DNA of 64,000 nucleotides from an uncultured Sulfitobacter sp. (GCA_947501805.1 CANMXJ010000010.1:62001-126000); one strand, 5' to 3'. Positions 1 through 11,966 are shown, numbered from the stretch's first letter. The notes: generated by a model not told the origin, from the letters alone. Numbers and translations are program-made.

Positions 1-688
1 TCCCATCAGACATCACCAAAAGATCGCGCCCCTTGTCACGTTTATGCGCCTTTACTGCGGGCAAGGCGATCCAGTGTGAACGATGTACAAGAAGTCCGGC
101 AACACCTTCCAACTCGGTTACGGCCTCCCCCAGACGCATCAGGATCAGCGACTCTCCTTTGGTTGTAACGACATTCAGATAATGGTCTTGCGCTTCGATC
201 CGTATCAGCGGTGCGCGTGCCGCTAACGGCAGACGGCGCAAAAAACGTGTTTGCGGATCAACGTCAGGTGTCACCGCCGCGGGGCGGGCAAAGTCGACAA
301 GCCACAGCACCACATGAACAGCCAGCACCGTCAGCGCGACGTTCCCGACCAGTCCGAGGAAATCACCAACGTTCCCCCAGCGCTCGAAGAACACAATATT
401 CAGCGCAAAAATGACCGCACTCAGAACCAGCGCATACCCGGCCCAGATCAGCACACGCACGGGATTTGGCATATCCCGGGACAAGAACGGCAAGACGCTG
501 CTGATGACGGAAATGGCGACCGCCACCGCCCAATAGAGTAACCGCGCAGGGAAATCCAAGGCATCATGGGTTCCAAAAGGACCGGCCACGGCACAAAGCA
601 AGGTCACCAAAAACCAAATGCCAAACAACAGAATCGCCCTGCGCCGTTCACGAAGCGCCAGTTGCAGGGATGATTTCAGTCTGTCCAT
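1..688 (-). CDS. Membrane-anchored LytTR-family transcriptional regulator (C-terminus beyond window)
   Basis: I read this by hand on the reverse strand from an ATG at 688; the frame is open to the window edge, giving 229 residues. About the first 130 residues hold four hydrophobic segments (roughly 16-35, 50-70, 77-100, 111-131). From about residue 155 a LytTR DNA-binding domain begins, with the typical pattern LIRIEAQDHYLNVV, then a strand with LMRLGEA and VHRSHWIAL. LytTR proteins bind direct repeats in promoters; the membrane part probably senses a signal or anchors the regulator. There is no response-regulator receiver domain in the visible part. It is divergent from the DUF2306 gene at 781. 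Only the last part of the LytTR domain is missing. Confidence 0.85.
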   Translation of the reverse strand, partial: MDRLKSSLQLALRERRRAILLFGIWFLVTLLCAVAGPFGTHDALDFPARLLYWAVAVAISVISSVLPFLSRDMPNPVRVLIWAGYALVLSAVIFALNIVFFERWGNVGDFLGLVGNVALTVLAVHVVLWLVDFARPAAVTPDVDPQTRFLRRLPLAARAPLIRIEAQDHYLNVVTTKGESLILMRLGEAVTELEGVAGLLVHRSHWIALPAVKAHKRDKGRDLLVMSDG

Positions 689-780
689 TCACGTATTCCC
701 AAGGCTGCCCACGCATTACGTCTCGCGCGATGCGCCCCTGCTCTGACATGTCGGATACACCACATCAAGCGGAGCCTTCA

Positions 781-1179
781 ATGACACTCGATCCGATCCT
801 GAACGCCACACCAACGATCCAACTGCATACCGCCATGGCTTTGCTTGCTATGGCGCTTACTGTCGGCATCTTTACCCTCCCGCGCGGCACCAGACTGCAC
901 AAGATCTTGGGGCGTGTCTGGGCCACCGCTATGGCGGTGGTCGCATTGAGCAGTTTCTGGATATTCGAATTGCAGCTTGTTGGGAAATACAGCCCGATAC
1001 ACCTGCTGTCGATCTATACGCTGGTCAATCTTTATGTCGCGGTACGTGCCGCCCGTGCAGGCAACATCACTCTGCACCAACGCAGTATGAAAGGTCTGGT
1101 TTTCGGTGCGCTTGTAGTGGCCGGGGCGTTTACTTTTCTCCCCGGCCGAACCATGTATCAAGTGTTTTTAGGCGGTTAG
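781..1179 (+). CDS. DUF2306-family small integral membrane protein
   Basis: A 132-residue protein with about four membrane segments. The family signature is visible: an early conserved His (QLHTAMAL), [15 protein letters not shown] in the middle, a LHQRSMKGL motif, and a C-terminal [10 protein letters not shown]. The frame is open upstream to 670, but the ATG at 781 follows an AGCGGAG ribosome-binding site and starts at the usual family N-terminus, so I prefer it. The function of DUF2306 proteins is not known. The gene converges on folD and the two coding ends overlap by 12 bases. Confidence 0.75.
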   Translation: MTLDPILNATPTIQLHTAMALLAMALTVGIFTLPRGTRLHKILGRVWATAMAVVALSSFWIFELQLVGKYSPIHLLSIYTLVNLYVAVRAARAGNITLHQRSMKGLVFGALVVAGAFTFLPGRTMYQVFLGG

Positions 1180-2070
1180 ACCTTCGGGCTCGTCGAGACC
1201 ATTGGCGCGGCAGCAGGCCGTCACAGTATTGGCAAGCAGGCAGGCGATGGTCATCGGGCCAACACCACCCGGCACAGGCGTGATGGCACCTGCACGCGCG
1301 GCGCAGCTTTCGTAGTGTACATCGCCGACCAGCTTGGTCTTGCCTTCACCCTTTTCAGGCGCATCCAGACGGTTAATGCCCACGTCGATCACGGTTGCAC
1401 CTTCCTTGATCCAGTCGCCGGGCACCATTTCAGGGCGGCCCACAGCGGCGACAACGATATCGGCGCGGCGCACAACGTCTGCAAGGTCTTTGGTGCGGCT
1501 GTGCGCAATTGTGACGGTGGCGCTGTCGTTCAACAGCAATTGCGCCATCGGTTTGCCCACGATGTTGGAGCGTCCAATGACCACGGCGTCCATGCCAGAG
1601 ATAGACCCGTGATGGTCGCGCAGCATCATCAGACATCCCAGCGGCGTGCACGGCACCATGGATTTCTGGCCGGTCCCCAACAAACCGACGTTGGAAATGT
1701 GGAAACCATCGACGTCCTTGGCAGGGGAAATGGAGTTGATGATCAGGTCTTCGTCCAGATGCTTGGGCAGCGGCAACTGGCACAGAATGCCGTGGATGTC
1801 TGGATCATTGTTGAGATCGTCAATGACCTTGAGCAGGTCGGTTTCGGAGGTATCCGCATCCATTTTGTGCTCAACGGATTTCATGCCGACCTCTACGGTC
1901 ATCTTGCCTTTGGAGCGGACATAAACCTGCGACGCAGGGTCTTCGCCCACCAGTACCACGGCCAGACCAGGCGTGATGCCGTGATCGTTTTTCAGGCGCG
2001 TTACATGTTCGGCCACCTGTCCACGGACGCGGGCCGCAAATTCCTTGCCGTCGATAATCTTTGCAGTCAT
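1168..2070 (-). CDS. folD: Bifunctional methylenetetrahydrofolate dehydrogenase / methenyltetrahydrofolate cyclohydrolase
   Basis: FolD interconverts 5,10-methylene-, 5,10-methenyl- and 10-formyl-tetrahydrofolate in the cytoplasm, using NADP. The 300-residue product has the family marks: [16 protein letters not shown] with the catalytic Tyr and Lys near residues 50-55, the GRSNIVGKP nucleotide-binding turn, VIDVGIN, and the C-terminal [12 protein letters not shown]. The frame is open further upstream, but the ATG at 2070 gives the standard MTAKIIDG start and has GGATACC before it. It lies downstream of fhs on the same strand, so formate can be activated and then reduced by adjacent gene products. 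A pair of palindromes separates the two genes. Confidence 0.97.
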   Translation of the reverse strand: MTAKIIDGKEFAARVRGQVAEHVTRLKNDHGITPGLAVVLVGEDPASQVYVRSKGKMTVEVGMKSVEHKMDADTSETDLLKVIDDLNNDPDIHGILCQLPLPKHLDEDLIINSISPAKDVDGFHISNVGLLGTGQKSMVPCTPLGCLMMLRDHHGSISGMDAVVIGRSNIVGKPMAQLLLNDSATVTIAHSRTKDLADVVRRADIVVAAVGRPEMVPGDWIKEGATVIDVGINRLDAPEKGEGKTKLVGDVHYESCAARAGAITPVPGGVGPMTIACLLANTVTACCRANGLDEPEGLTA

Positions 2071-2094
2071 TTTGGTATCCTTATCAATGCGTAA

Positions 2095-2148
2095 GGCGGG
2101 GAAAATCCCCGCCCTACATCCGTTTCGTAGGGCGGGATTGATCCCGCC
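2095..2148. repeat. REP-like element: two palindromes in inverted orientation
   Basis: The folD-fhs gap holds two near-perfect hairpins, GGCGGGGA-AAA-TCCCCGCC (2095-2113) and GGCGGGAT-TG-ATCCCGCC (2131-2148). Each carries a GTAG/CTAC tail on its inner side, so the two units face each other across a 9-base spacer. This is the layout of BIME-type paired REP sequences. It may end or stabilise the fhs transcript. No poly-T follows, so a simple terminator is less likely. Confidence 0.7.
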
Positions 2149-2155
2149 GCCTTTA

Positions 2156-3832
2156 TTAGAACAAGCCTTCGACTTCGCCTGCATCATTCAGACCGATGCT
2201 CTCGGCTGATGGCACACGTGGCAAGCCCGGCATGGTCATGATTTCACCGCAGATGGCGACAACAAAACCGGCACCTGCCGACAGGCGCACTTCACGCACC
2301 GGAATGTCGAAACCTGTTGGCGCGCCACGCTCGTTCGGATCGGTGGTAAAGCTGTACTGCGTTTTTGCCATACAGACCGGCAAGTTGCCGTACCCCTGAT
2401 CTTCCCATTCTTTCAGCTGGTTGAGGATCTTCTGATCCATCTGGGCTGAATCTGCGCGGTAGATCTTGGTCGCGATGGTGTTGATCTTGTCGGACAAGGA
2501 CATTTCGTCAGGATAGATCGGCGCAAAGTTGCCTTGACCCTTTTCGATGGTCTCGACCACTTTTGTCGCCAAATCCGCAGACCCTTCCGAGCCCAACTCC
2601 CAGTGACGCGACAGAACCGCTTCGGACCCTTGCGTTGCCACATAGTCTTTCACCGCCTGCACTTCGGCATCCGTGTCGGTGACAAAGTGATTGATCGCCA
2701 CAACAACAGGCACCCCGAAGGATTTCATGTTTTCGATGTGACGCCCGAGGTTTGCGCAGCCGCTTTTGACTGCATCGACATTCTCTGTTCCCAGATCGGC
2801 CTTGGCAACGCCGCCGTTCATCTTCATCGCGCGCACGGTGGCCACGACAACCACACAGGACGGCGCAAGACCCGCCTTGCGGCATTTGATGTTCAGGAAC
2901 TTTTCCGCGCCGAGGTCGGCACCAAAGCCCGCTTCGGTCACAACGTAATCCGCCAATTTCAGCGCCGTTGTGGTGGCGATAACAGAGTTACAGCCGTGCG
3001 CGATGTTGGCGAACGGGCCACCGTGCACAAAGGCAGGGTTGTTTTCCAGCGTTTGCACGATGTTAGGCTGCATCGCGTCTTTCAGCAGAACCGTCATCGC
3101 GCCATGTGCTTTGATGTCGCGTGCGAATACAGGTGTTTTATCGCGGCGGTAGGCCACGATCATGTTGCCCAAACGCTCTTGCAGATCCGCAAGGTTTTTC
3201 GCAAGGCACAGGATCGCCATAACTTCGGACGCCACTGTGATGTCGAAGCCCGCTTCCCGAGGGAAGCCGTTGGCCACGCCACCCAAAGACGCGGTGATCT
3301 GGCGCAGGGCGCGGTCATTCATATCGACAACGCGACGCCACACAACGCGGCGGGTGTCGATCTCAAGCGAGTTGCCCCAGTAAATGTGGTTGTCGATCAT
3401 CGCGGAAAGCAACGAGTGCGCAGAGGTGATCGCGTGGAAGTCACCTGTGAAGTGCAGGTTCATCTCTTCCATGGGAACAACTTGAGCGTAACCACCGCCA
3501 GCGGCCCCACCCTTCATGCCGAAGTTTGGTCCAAGCGATGCTTCGCGGATGCAAACGGCAGCTTTTTTGCCGATTTTGTTTAGGCCATCGCCCAAACCGA
3601 CGGTTGTTGTGGTCTTGCCTTCGCCCGCTGGTGTCGGGTTGATTGCGGTCACAAGGATCAGCTTGCCGTCAGTGTTGCCCTGCACAGAGTTGATGAACTG
3701 CTGGCTCACCTTCGCTTTGTCATGACCATATGGCAGCAGATCATCGCTTTTGATCCCCAGCTTGGCACCAATTTCCTGAATCGGAAGTTTGTTTGCTTCG
3801 CGTGCGATTTGAATGTCGGTTTTGTAGCCCAT
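2156..3832 (-). CDS. fhs: Formate--tetrahydrofolate ligase
   Basis: This enzyme makes 10-formyl-tetrahydrofolate from formate, tetrahydrofolate and ATP. The 558-residue length is normal for the family. The nucleotide loop [18 protein letters not shown] lies near residues 67-84, followed by the conserved [20 protein letters not shown] folate-site segment. An AAAGGGG ribosome-binding site precedes the ATG at 3832. Together with FolD it links formate to the folate C1 pool. In roseobacters this pathway handles C1 units from methylated compounds; that use is inferred here. The 145-base upstream gap probably holds its promoter, but I see no riboswitch in it. Confidence 0.97.
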   Translation of the reverse strand: MGYKTDIQIAREANKLPIQEIGAKLGIKSDDLLPYGHDKAKVSQQFINSVQGNTDGKLILVTAINPTPAGEGKTTTTVGLGDGLNKIGKKAAVCIREASLGPNFGMKGGAAGGGYAQVVPMEEMNLHFTGDFHAITSAHSLLSAMIDNHIYWGNSLEIDTRRVVWRRVVDMNDRALRQITASLGGVANGFPREAGFDITVASEVMAILCLAKNLADLQERLGNMIVAYRRDKTPVFARDIKAHGAMTVLLKDAMQPNIVQTLENNPAFVHGGPFANIAHGCNSVIATTTALKLADYVVTEAGFGADLGAEKFLNIKCRKAGLAPSCVVVVATVRAMKMNGGVAKADLGTENVDAVKSGCANLGRHIENMKSFGVPVVVAINHFVTDTDAEVQAVKDYVATQGSEAVLSRHWELGSEGSADLATKVVETIEKGQGNFAPIYPDEMSLSDKINTIATKIYRADSAQMDQKILNQLKEWEDQGYGNLPVCMAKTQYSFTTDPNERGAPTGFDIPVREVRLSAGAGFVVAICGEIMTMPGLPRVPSAESIGLNDAGEVEGLF

Positions 3833-3977
3833 GCAGAATCCCCTTTATGCCCTTCGGCGCTTTGCTGATCTTTCTTACAGGGAGGAATGTGCGAACCAAG
3901 GTCGCATTTCCGACATTTCCGGCCTCCGATGCGGCGGGCTGTCGCAGGGCGGTTTCGTTTCGGAAACTCCGCCGGAC

Positions 3978-4559
3978 TTACAAATGCTGCCACGTTCGTT
4001 GTGCAGGAACATGCAAGCGCAATGTATCGCCAACACTCAATTGCCCTTGTCGCTCGACCCAAGCGCAGACGCCGCGCCGTCCCTTGGCAGCTGCCTTGAA
4101 TGCTTTACCGTGGCCAGGTTCGTCCTTTTCAATTTCGCGGGCAGGAAAGTTGCAAGGCGCGTTTAACATATCGACAACAATGGTTGTGCCATTGGATGCC
4201 TGCAGACGGGAACTGGGCGGGACATGCGTGAAATCAGGAATGCCGCTAAGAACAATGGACGCACCAAACTGAACCGGATCGAGGCTCTCCACCCCGATTT
4301 CTGCCGCAATGGTCGCGATCTCTTGCTCGGACAGGATCGAAAACTGACGCACATTGCGGATCTCGGTGCCTTCTGGGTGCTGGGATTTGACCCGTACACA
4401 GGACGCACGGGTCAATCCGGAATGATAATCTTCCTCAAAGCCTTCATAACTGGCGAAAGCCGTCTCGATTGCTTCGGAGCGGATATTGGGACGGTTCAGC
4501 GGCACCTTGCCCATCCATGTGATTGTCGCGTAATGCTCGGTTGGTTGCAGCTCTGCCAT
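3978..4559 (-). CDS. MOSC-domain protein
   Basis: A 193-residue protein with the layout of a stand-alone MOSC domain (related to the C-terminal domain of Moco sulfurase): an N-terminal EGFEEDYHSGLTR strand, a Cys in TRASCVRVKS, the central RQFSILSEQE and GASIVLSGIPDFTHVPPSSRL region, and a C-terminal GRRGVCAWVERQGQLSVGDTL. MOSC proteins handle sulfur or bind molybdenum cofactor; the substrate here cannot be told. The ATG at 4559 is preceded by AGGAGGGAACG on the coding strand. It reads towards fhs but probably has its own promoter in the 212-base gap upstream. Confidence 0.85.
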   Translation of the reverse strand: MAELQPTEHYATITWMGKVPLNRPNIRSEAIETAFASYEGFEEDYHSGLTRASCVRVKSQHPEGTEIRNVRQFSILSEQEIATIAAEIGVESLDPVQFGASIVLSGIPDFTHVPPSSRLQASNGTTIVVDMLNAPCNFPAREIEKDEPGHGKAFKAAAKGRRGVCAWVERQGQLSVGDTLRLHVPAQRTWQHL

Positions 4560-4771
4560 CGTTCCCTCCTGATGTCAGCGCAGAATGGGCGGCGGACCCT
4601 CAGAAGGAAAGCGCCTTTGGCTCAAAAAATATTTCAATTGCAGGTATTATAGATCCGCCGGACTCTGGTTGTCTGATCCTCGCACCAAAGCAAGCCGCAA
4701 AATTGTCGTAACTCTTCCCTGAGCGGGGCATGTTTTCGGATCAGAACAAGGGCAGATCGACGGAGTCAAAT

Positions 4772-5710
4772 ATGCGCCTGTTTAGAAAACCAGATCGCTG
4801 GCACGAGGTGGCCGCATATTATGAGGCGTGCCGTCACACAGTGCACGACAAATATCAGCGGGTCATTAAATCGAGTGCGGGTCGCGTTGGTATGCCCAAT
4901 GTGAGTGAGGCCGACTGGATTGCGGTGGCAAATTTCTATCTTCTGACGCAACTGATCGAACAATTCGACGCGCCAGATTTACGTTCAGCCTGGGACGAGA
5001 TGAACGGCCTTGGCAAAGCCTATGTGTTTGGCATTACTGCCGCGCATACCTATGGCGACAAAGCTTTTGCCAAGGTCCTGAAATCCTGCGATCCTGAAGA
5101 TGCGCCAAAATTTGAGGCCATGCGCAGATCATGGAAAACGGCACTCTCGGTGCATGATCCCCGTGCGCAACCGGACGAATCTCTTGGTAGGGTCCTCGCA
5201 CGGTTTCATCGTCATATTGACTGCGAAGCAGCTTATACCAAAGGGTTGGCAGCGCTACGCACGGGGACGATTACGCCCGATGATCTCAGCTTTTTGATGC
5301 CCTTTGCCATAGAGCGCCTCAGATGCCTGTCCGCCAGAACCGCGTGCGACTATGCAGCGGCTCCAGACTACGGTGCCCTCTCGGTGGTCGAAAAAGCCGC
5401 CGCGAACCACATGTGGGCCACCATAACAGCCGGTCTGGATATTACCGATCTGATGTCCAGTCTGAGTGAGGGGACAGGAGTTGAGGAAGAAGAGGATCAT
5501 CTCAGTCTGGCGCTGGCTGAACGTTTTTATGTTTTCCAACAACGCGCAGCAGAAGTTGTGAACTATCGCCTGCGCCTGCCCGATAGCCTGCCTTCAGGGG
5601 AATGGTTGGGCTATACAGGCAGCACGGTGCACAAGCTGGATGTGTTCGACATTGGCACGGAGTTGATCCGGTGCAGCATCGACTACCATGCGGTGCGTTC
5701 TCCGCACTGA
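4772..5710 (+). CDS. Conserved hypothetical protein, 312 residues
   Basis: I do not recognise this protein. It is soluble, largely alpha-helical by composition, with no signal peptide or membrane segment. It contains an acidic patch (GVEEEEDH, about residue 235) and several Cys residues without a metal-site spacing. I chose the ATG at 4772 because GACGGAG precedes it at good distance; the frame is open 14 codons further up to 4730. A strong hairpin follows directly, so it appears to be a single-gene unit. It converges on ftsH. Confidence 0.75.
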   Translation: MRLFRKPDRWHEVAAYYEACRHTVHDKYQRVIKSSAGRVGMPNVSEADWIAVANFYLLTQLIEQFDAPDLRSAWDEMNGLGKAYVFGITAAHTYGDKAFAKVLKSCDPEDAPKFEAMRRSWKTALSVHDPRAQPDESLGRVLARFHRHIDCEAAYTKGLAALRTGTITPDDLSFLMPFAIERLRCLSARTACDYAAAPDYGALSVVEKAAANHMWATITAGLDITDLMSSLSEGTGVEEEEDHLSLALAERFYVFQQRAAEVVNYRLRLPDSLPSGEWLGYTGSTVHKLDVFDIGTELIRCSIDYHAVRSPH

Positions 5711-5712
5711 AA

Positions 5713-5733
5713 AGCCCCGCAAAATGCGGGGCT
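5713..5733 (+). terminator. Hairpin terminator between convergent genes
   Basis: A perfect 9-base-pair stem, AGCCCCGCA-AAA-TGCGGGGCT, begins two bases after the stop of the 312-residue gene. The downstream T-run is weak (GTTCGATTT), but the stem is GC-rich and A residues flank the other side, so it may serve both this gene and ftsH from the opposite strand. Confidence 0.75.
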
Positions 5734-5786
5734 GTTCGATTTCGGTGCTATTGCTTGGATCTGGCACAGTCTGTGCCAAATCTGTC

Positions 5787-7709
<1,923 letters not shown>

Positions 7710-7811
7710 CGGAATTCTCCTAAATACTTTGGCCCCCTTTAACGCAAAGGACCGAATGGCACACCCACTTTGTGCCTCTTGTTGACTAAGATAGTGGCGA
7801 TACGGGCAGGT

Positions 7812-9068
7812 TCAATGCGATAATAGTGCGGCAAAAAATGTATCTGGTCCTTCACCGAAGTCAGCGTGCCAGTTTTGCGGGTATCCGGCCACTGGCGCTG
7901 CGATCAATATATCACCTTTCCAGACGCCCGGTGTCGATTGCAAAACCACATGAGGAATTCCAGTGTCGCGCCAGTCAGGGCATTGGTCCAACCCGCTTTG
8001 TCCGAGGGCGCGAATGCGCAATTCGGCTTTGTGTCTGGCTGGGCCGCTTGGCGCAAGCCGCCAACGGTTGTCCCAGACCGTATCAGTGGCGCTTTCACAT
8101 CCGCGCAGGGCGTTGTGCTCCCTGAAAATCCACAGGCGCGTAGCAATACGGCGAATATGGCATCCGTCGAGTGTTGCGGCCTGCCCTTTGCACAGCGCCG
8201 CTCTGGCTGAGGCAATAGAGGAGCGACGGGGTGCATAGGTGCTGCCGCTGATCCAATTCAACGCCTTGATCAACAAGCGGCGCTGCACTTCGTCGGGCTG
8301 CAGGCGCAGCGCCTTTTCATCCAGCGTCACCGCACCCTGGCGAATGTTTACAATCTGTTTAGCCGCCAGAAACGTATGCCAATCCAACGCTTTGCGTGCT
8401 TGGGCCATGTGTTCGGCGACTTCCCCCAAGGCGTCGGTATCCAATCCAAGCGGGGCCAGCAGCTCCAGCATCTTGCGCACCTTGATGCGATCATAGCGGC
8501 TGTCCTTATTGCTCGGATCGTCCACCCAAGTGATGTTTCTGCTGTTCAAAAAACGGCGCAAATCCGCGCGGCGGGACCGCAAAAGGGGGCGCACCCAGTT
8601 GATGCCGTGCCGCAGCGTGCGGTGCTGCATGCCTGCCAACCCGTCCACGCCTGAGCGTCGCGCAAGCCGCATCAGCACTGTCTCGGCTTGATCATCCGCC
8701 GTATGTCCAACGGCAATTGTGTCGATGCCATGCTGCGCCGCCCACGCTGCCATTTTGCTGTATCGCGCTTCGCGCGCAGCATTTTGGACGTTGCCTGTCC
8801 CCGTCCAGTCATCCCAAACCAGCGTGTCGTGCGAAACGCCGATTTTGGCGCAATGGCGCGCCACATGTTCAGCCTCTTGAGCCGCCTCTTCGCGCAAACG
8901 ATGATCAACCGTTACCGCATGCAGGTCAATTTCGTGGATCAGACAAAATTCGTGCAAAACCTGCAACAAAGCCATCGAATCGCTACCACCTGACACTGCG
9001 ACGCCCATGATCTTGGGCGGATGCGGCAGCAATACGTCCGAGACGACTTCGGGGAGGTTTTCCGACAT
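7812..9068 (-). CDS. tilS: tRNA(Ile)-lysidine synthase
   Basis: TilS changes the CAU anticodon of a minor tRNA-Ile to lysidine-AU, so that it reads AUA. The 418 residues carry the N-type ATP pyrophosphatase motif SGGSDS at about residues 26-31, followed by HTADDQAETVLMRLARRSG in the central region. The frame is open to 9155, but that start would lie inside cpoB. The ATG at 9068 begins four bases after the cpoB stop and gives a normal N-terminus. It lies at the end of the Tol-Pal operon, before ftsH. Confidence 0.93.
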   Translation of the reverse strand: MSENLPEVVSDVLLPHPPKIMGVAVSGGSDSMALLQVLHEFCLIHEIDLHAVTVDHRLREEAAQEAEHVARHCAKIGVSHDTLVWDDWTGTGNVQNAAREARYSKMAAWAAQHGIDTIAVGHTADDQAETVLMRLARRSGVDGLAGMQHRTLRHGINWVRPLLRSRRADLRRFLNSRNITWVDDPSNKDSRYDRIKVRKMLELLAPLGLDTDALGEVAEHMAQARKALDWHTFLAAKQIVNIRQGAVTLDEKALRLQPDEVQRRLLIKALNWISGSTYAPRRSSIASARAALCKGQAATLDGCHIRRIATRLWIFREHNALRGCESATDTVWDNRWRLAPSGPARHKAELRIRALGQSGLDQCPDWRDTGIPHVVLQSTPGVWKGDILIAAPVAGYPQNWHADFGEGPDTFFAALLSH

Positions 9069-9072
9069 AAGG

Positions 9073-9906
9073 TCAGGAACAACCGATGTTGCGTCTTTGA
9101 TCCTGCGCCTGGGTAACGACGGAGCTGTCGGGAAAGCGGACACCAACTTCGGCAAGAGTCACACAGGCCTCTTGTGTTTGCCCCAATGCCCCGAGGGAAC
9201 GGCCCAATTCATACAGCGCCTGAGGTGCCATCGTGCCGATTGGGTCGGAGCTGAAGCTGGCGAGGTAAGCACGCGCAGCTTCTCGCGTGTCACCCAGTTT
9301 ATCAAGCGCATTGCCGCGCCGTAAATCTGCCTCGGCGGCTAGCGGACCACCCGGATAGGTCTGATTGAAGGTCTCAAAGAGGTCAGCGGCGGCGCGAAAG
9401 TCACCGGTTGCGAGCGCCTCCTGCGCCCGCTTGAAGTCGGCCTCTTCCCCGACAGCCAAGGAGGCCTGTCCGGTTGGCGTGGCAGGGGCCGTCAGCGGCG
9501 CTGCTGTCGCTGTCTGGCTGTCCCCGCCCAAAGTTGATGTTTCACCAAGGGTCGAGATATCGCCCCCCTCCAGCTCGACCAGACGGAATTCCAGATCACC
9601 GATACGCGCTGTTCCATCTGCGACTATCCGGTTGATACGGTTCTCAAGCTCTTCCGATTTGGACGTGAGCCGTTGCAACTCGCTTTCCATCGCGCCGACA
9701 CGTTCCAGCACCGAATTGCCCGCCACGTTCACGCCTGCACCGCCCGAGGTGGACAATTCGCGCTTTAGTTTCTGGACTTCGGTAAACAGGATCGTCAGTT
9801 CCTGACGGACATCCGCCAGCGTCTGGGCATCCTGCGCCATCAATGCAGCAGGGCTGATCATCAGCCCCACTACCAATGTCGTGATAAACCGCATCTTCAT
9901 GGTCAT
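9073..9906 (-). CDS. cpoB: Tol-Pal system protein CpoB/YbgF (periplasmic TPR protein)
   Basis: A periplasmic partner of the Tol-Pal machine that couples outer-membrane constriction to peptidoglycan synthesis during division. The 277 residues begin with a signal peptide ending near MAQ (residue 24). A coiled-coil region follows (about 30-110, with LTSKSEELENRINRIV), then a linker rich in Thr and Ala. The C-terminal TPR-like half contains FKRAQEALATGDFRAAADLF and YPGGPLAAEADLRRGNALDKLG. It sits between pal and tilS. Confidence 0.93.
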   Translation of the reverse strand: MTMKMRFITTLVVGLMISPAALMAQDAQTLADVRQELTILFTEVQKLKRELSTSGGAGVNVAGNSVLERVGAMESELQRLTSKSEELENRINRIVADGTARIGDLEFRLVELEGGDISTLGETSTLGGDSQTATAAPLTAPATPTGQASLAVGEEADFKRAQEALATGDFRAAADLFETFNQTYPGGPLAAEADLRRGNALDKLGDTREAARAYLASFSSDPIGTMAPQALYELGRSLGALGQTQEACVTLAEVGVRFPDSSVVTQAQDQRRNIGCS

Positions 9907-9915
9907 TTCAGTCCC

Positions 9916-10440
9916 TTAACTTGACAAGCCACCAGCCAGTACAGTCACGGCGCGGCGGTTCTTGGCATAACAGGCCTCGTTCGAGCAAATCTCGATCGGG
10001 CGTTCCTTGCCATAGCTGACAACCCGCAAACGCGAGGCTGGCACACCTTTGGATACCAGATACTCTTGCGCAGCATTTGCACGGCGGGCCCCCAGCGCAA
10101 GGTTGTACTGGCGCGTTCCCTGCTCGTCGGCATGTCCTTCGATCACAGCCTGATAATCCGTATTTGTCGTCAGCCATGCCGCCTGGCCGTCAAGCGTTGC
10201 ACGGCCCGCAGCCGTGAGCGTGGATTGATCCACCTCAAACAGAACCCGGTCACCAACCGACTGCTGGAAAAAGGCCGTTGATGTCGGATCATTCACGCTA
10301 CCCGGAATGATGCCACCATTGGCGTTTGCGCCAGCGTTTGCATTTGCATCCAAACCATCCGAACCAAAGCGGTCAGGATTGGTGCAGGCCGATACGGCCA
10401 GTGCTGCAATAAGGATGCCGCCTGTCAGAAATCGTTTCAT
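9916..10440 (-). CDS. pal: Peptidoglycan-associated lipoprotein Pal
   Basis: Pal is an outer-membrane lipoprotein that binds peptidoglycan and TolB. The 174 residues start with a lipoprotein signal whose lipobox is LAVSAC, the lipidated Cys being residue 19. A Gly/Asn/Ala-rich linker (NANAGANANGG) follows. The OmpA-like domain contains the peptidoglycan-binding stretch IEGHADEQGTRQYNLALGARR and ends with CYAKNRRAVTVLAG. It lies nine bases upstream of cpoB and downstream of tolB. Confidence 0.97.
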   Translation of the reverse strand: MKRFLTGGILIAALAVSACTNPDRFGSDGLDANANAGANANGGIIPGSVNDPTSTAFFQQSVGDRVLFEVDQSTLTAAGRATLDGQAAWLTTNTDYQAVIEGHADEQGTRQYNLALGARRANAAQEYLVSKGVPASRLRVVSYGKERPIEICSNEACYAKNRRAVTVLAGGLSS

Positions 10441-10516
10441 TTTGTCTGCCTCGTTGTTCTTTGTTTTGTCACATTTATCATCTTTCGAACGCCATGGGAA
10501 TCGCCCGTTGCGCTGC

Positions 10517-11836
10517 CTACTTCTGCAACGGCGACCAAGACGGGTCCGACCCGCCCGAAGGTGTGTTCACAGGCCGCAAGTTACGTCCCGAGATATCAAC
10601 CGAGTAAAGCGTGGACGATCCCCCCGCACCTTGCGTTTCGCGCGCGAACATAATCACGCGACCGTTGGGTGCCCATGTTGGCCCCTCATCCAGAAAGGAT
10701 GCCGTCAACAGGCGTTCTTGTGATCCATCAAGGCGCATGACGCCGATATGAAAGCGCCCCTTGTTCTGCTTGGTAAAGGCCACCAGATCACCGCGCGGCG
10801 ACCACACGGGGGTACCATAACGCCCTTCCCCAAAGGAAATCCGCTGTGCCTCACCGCCCCCCGCAGGCATAATATAAAGCTGCTGGGTGCCGGAGCGGTC
10901 GCTTTCGAATACGATGCGGCTGCCGTCCGGCGAATAGCTAGGCGCAGTTTCAATAGCCGGTGTGTTGGTCAACCGCGTGGACTGGCCGGAGTTGACATCC
11001 ATCGAGTAAATATCCGTGTTGCCACCTTGGGACAGCGAAAAAACCACCGTCTGACCGGAGGGAGAGAAGCGCGGAGCAAAGCTCATCGTGCCTTCCGCAC
11101 TTTCCAGCACGCGGCGCGAAACAGAGCCGATATCCAACACGTAGATGCGCGGAAATCCGCTTTCATAACCCGTATAAAGCACACGATCCCCGGTTGGAGA
11201 GAAACGCGGGGCCAGCACGATAGAACCAGAATCAGTCAGGTACTGCACGTTGGCACCGTCATAATCCATGATTGCCAAACGTTTCTTGCGATCATCCTTG
11301 GGACCGGTTTCGGATACATACACCACACGGCTGTCAAAATACGGGCCTTCCCCGGTGATCCGCGCGTAGACCGCATCCGATACCTTGTGCGCCATGCGCC
11401 GCCAGCCATCCACCGTGCCGGAAAACTGCAAACCACTGCCCATCTCCGCGCCAGAGAACACATCGTAAAGGCGGAACTTCACATTCAGATTATTACCCTG
11501 CACATCCACTGCGCCTGTGATCAAAGCCTGCGCGTTGATTGCTTTCCAGTCGGCGTATTGCACCGGGGCATTAAAATCGCTGACTGTTGAGATAAAGGCC
11601 GACGAAGGAATTTCGCGAAATAGTCCCGTACCTGTCAAATCCGCAGCAACCACTCGTGCAAGGTCACTGGCCATCTGACCTGCGGCTGCGCTTTCGGGCT
11701 GGAAGCTGGGTGCCGCAAAGGGAAGCGGTTCGATGATTGCCTCGTCGATAATGATGCGCAACGGCTCTTGCGCCTGCGCTTGTGCGTTCAGGAACAGGCC
11801 GAGGCTCAGACAAATGCTCAAGATAAGATGTTTCAT
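10517..11836 (-). CDS. tolB: Tol-Pal periplasmic beta-propeller protein TolB
   Basis: TolB is the periplasmic member that binds Pal. The 439 residues start with a signal peptide (to about AQAQ, residue 22), followed by the small alpha/beta N-terminal domain. A six-blade propeller has repeated motifs such as [31 protein letters not shown] and [16 protein letters not shown]. It lies between tolA and pal; the 130-base gap to tolA has no other convincing gene. Confidence 0.97.
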   Translation of the reverse strand: MKHLILSICLSLGLFLNAQAQAQEPLRIIIDEAIIEPLPFAAPSFQPESAAAGQMASDLARVVAADLTGTGLFREIPSSAFISTVSDFNAPVQYADWKAINAQALITGAVDVQGNNLNVKFRLYDVFSGAEMGSGLQFSGTVDGWRRMAHKVSDAVYARITGEGPYFDSRVVYVSETGPKDDRKKRLAIMDYDGANVQYLTDSGSIVLAPRFSPTGDRVLYTGYESGFPRIYVLDIGSVSRRVLESAEGTMSFAPRFSPSGQTVVFSLSQGGNTDIYSMDVNSGQSTRLTNTPAIETAPSYSPDGSRIVFESDRSGTQQLYIMPAGGGEAQRISFGEGRYGTPVWSPRGDLVAFTKQNKGRFHIGVMRLDGSQERLLTASFLDEGPTWAPNGRVIMFARETQGAGGSSTLYSVDISGRNLRPVNTPSGGSDPSWSPLQK

Positions 11837-11966
11837 AAGGCGTGCATCCTTTCAGGACCGGACTTGGCAATGGTTTCGCGCAAATCCTGCGCGGGATGAA
11901 GGGGAATTCGCAAGGCTTTGCTCCCCTCTTGGGGCGATAGGCCAAAATTGGCTTGAACCGAGTCGT

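Noticed and set aside
670..780. Longer start for the DUF2306 protein at 670
   Set aside because: The added residues are not part of the family and would lie on the divergent promoter and the start of the LytTR gene; the ATG at 781 has a good ribosome-binding site.
2534..3583. Long plus-strand open frame opposite fhs (349 codons)
   Set aside because: It is antisense to a certain gene, has His/Arg-rich composition typical of a shadow frame in GC-rich DNA, and has no ribosome-binding site or family motif.
3833..3977. Possible riboswitch upstream of fhs
   Set aside because: I saw no conserved core of a tetrahydrofolate, SAM or glycine riboswitch in the 145 bases.
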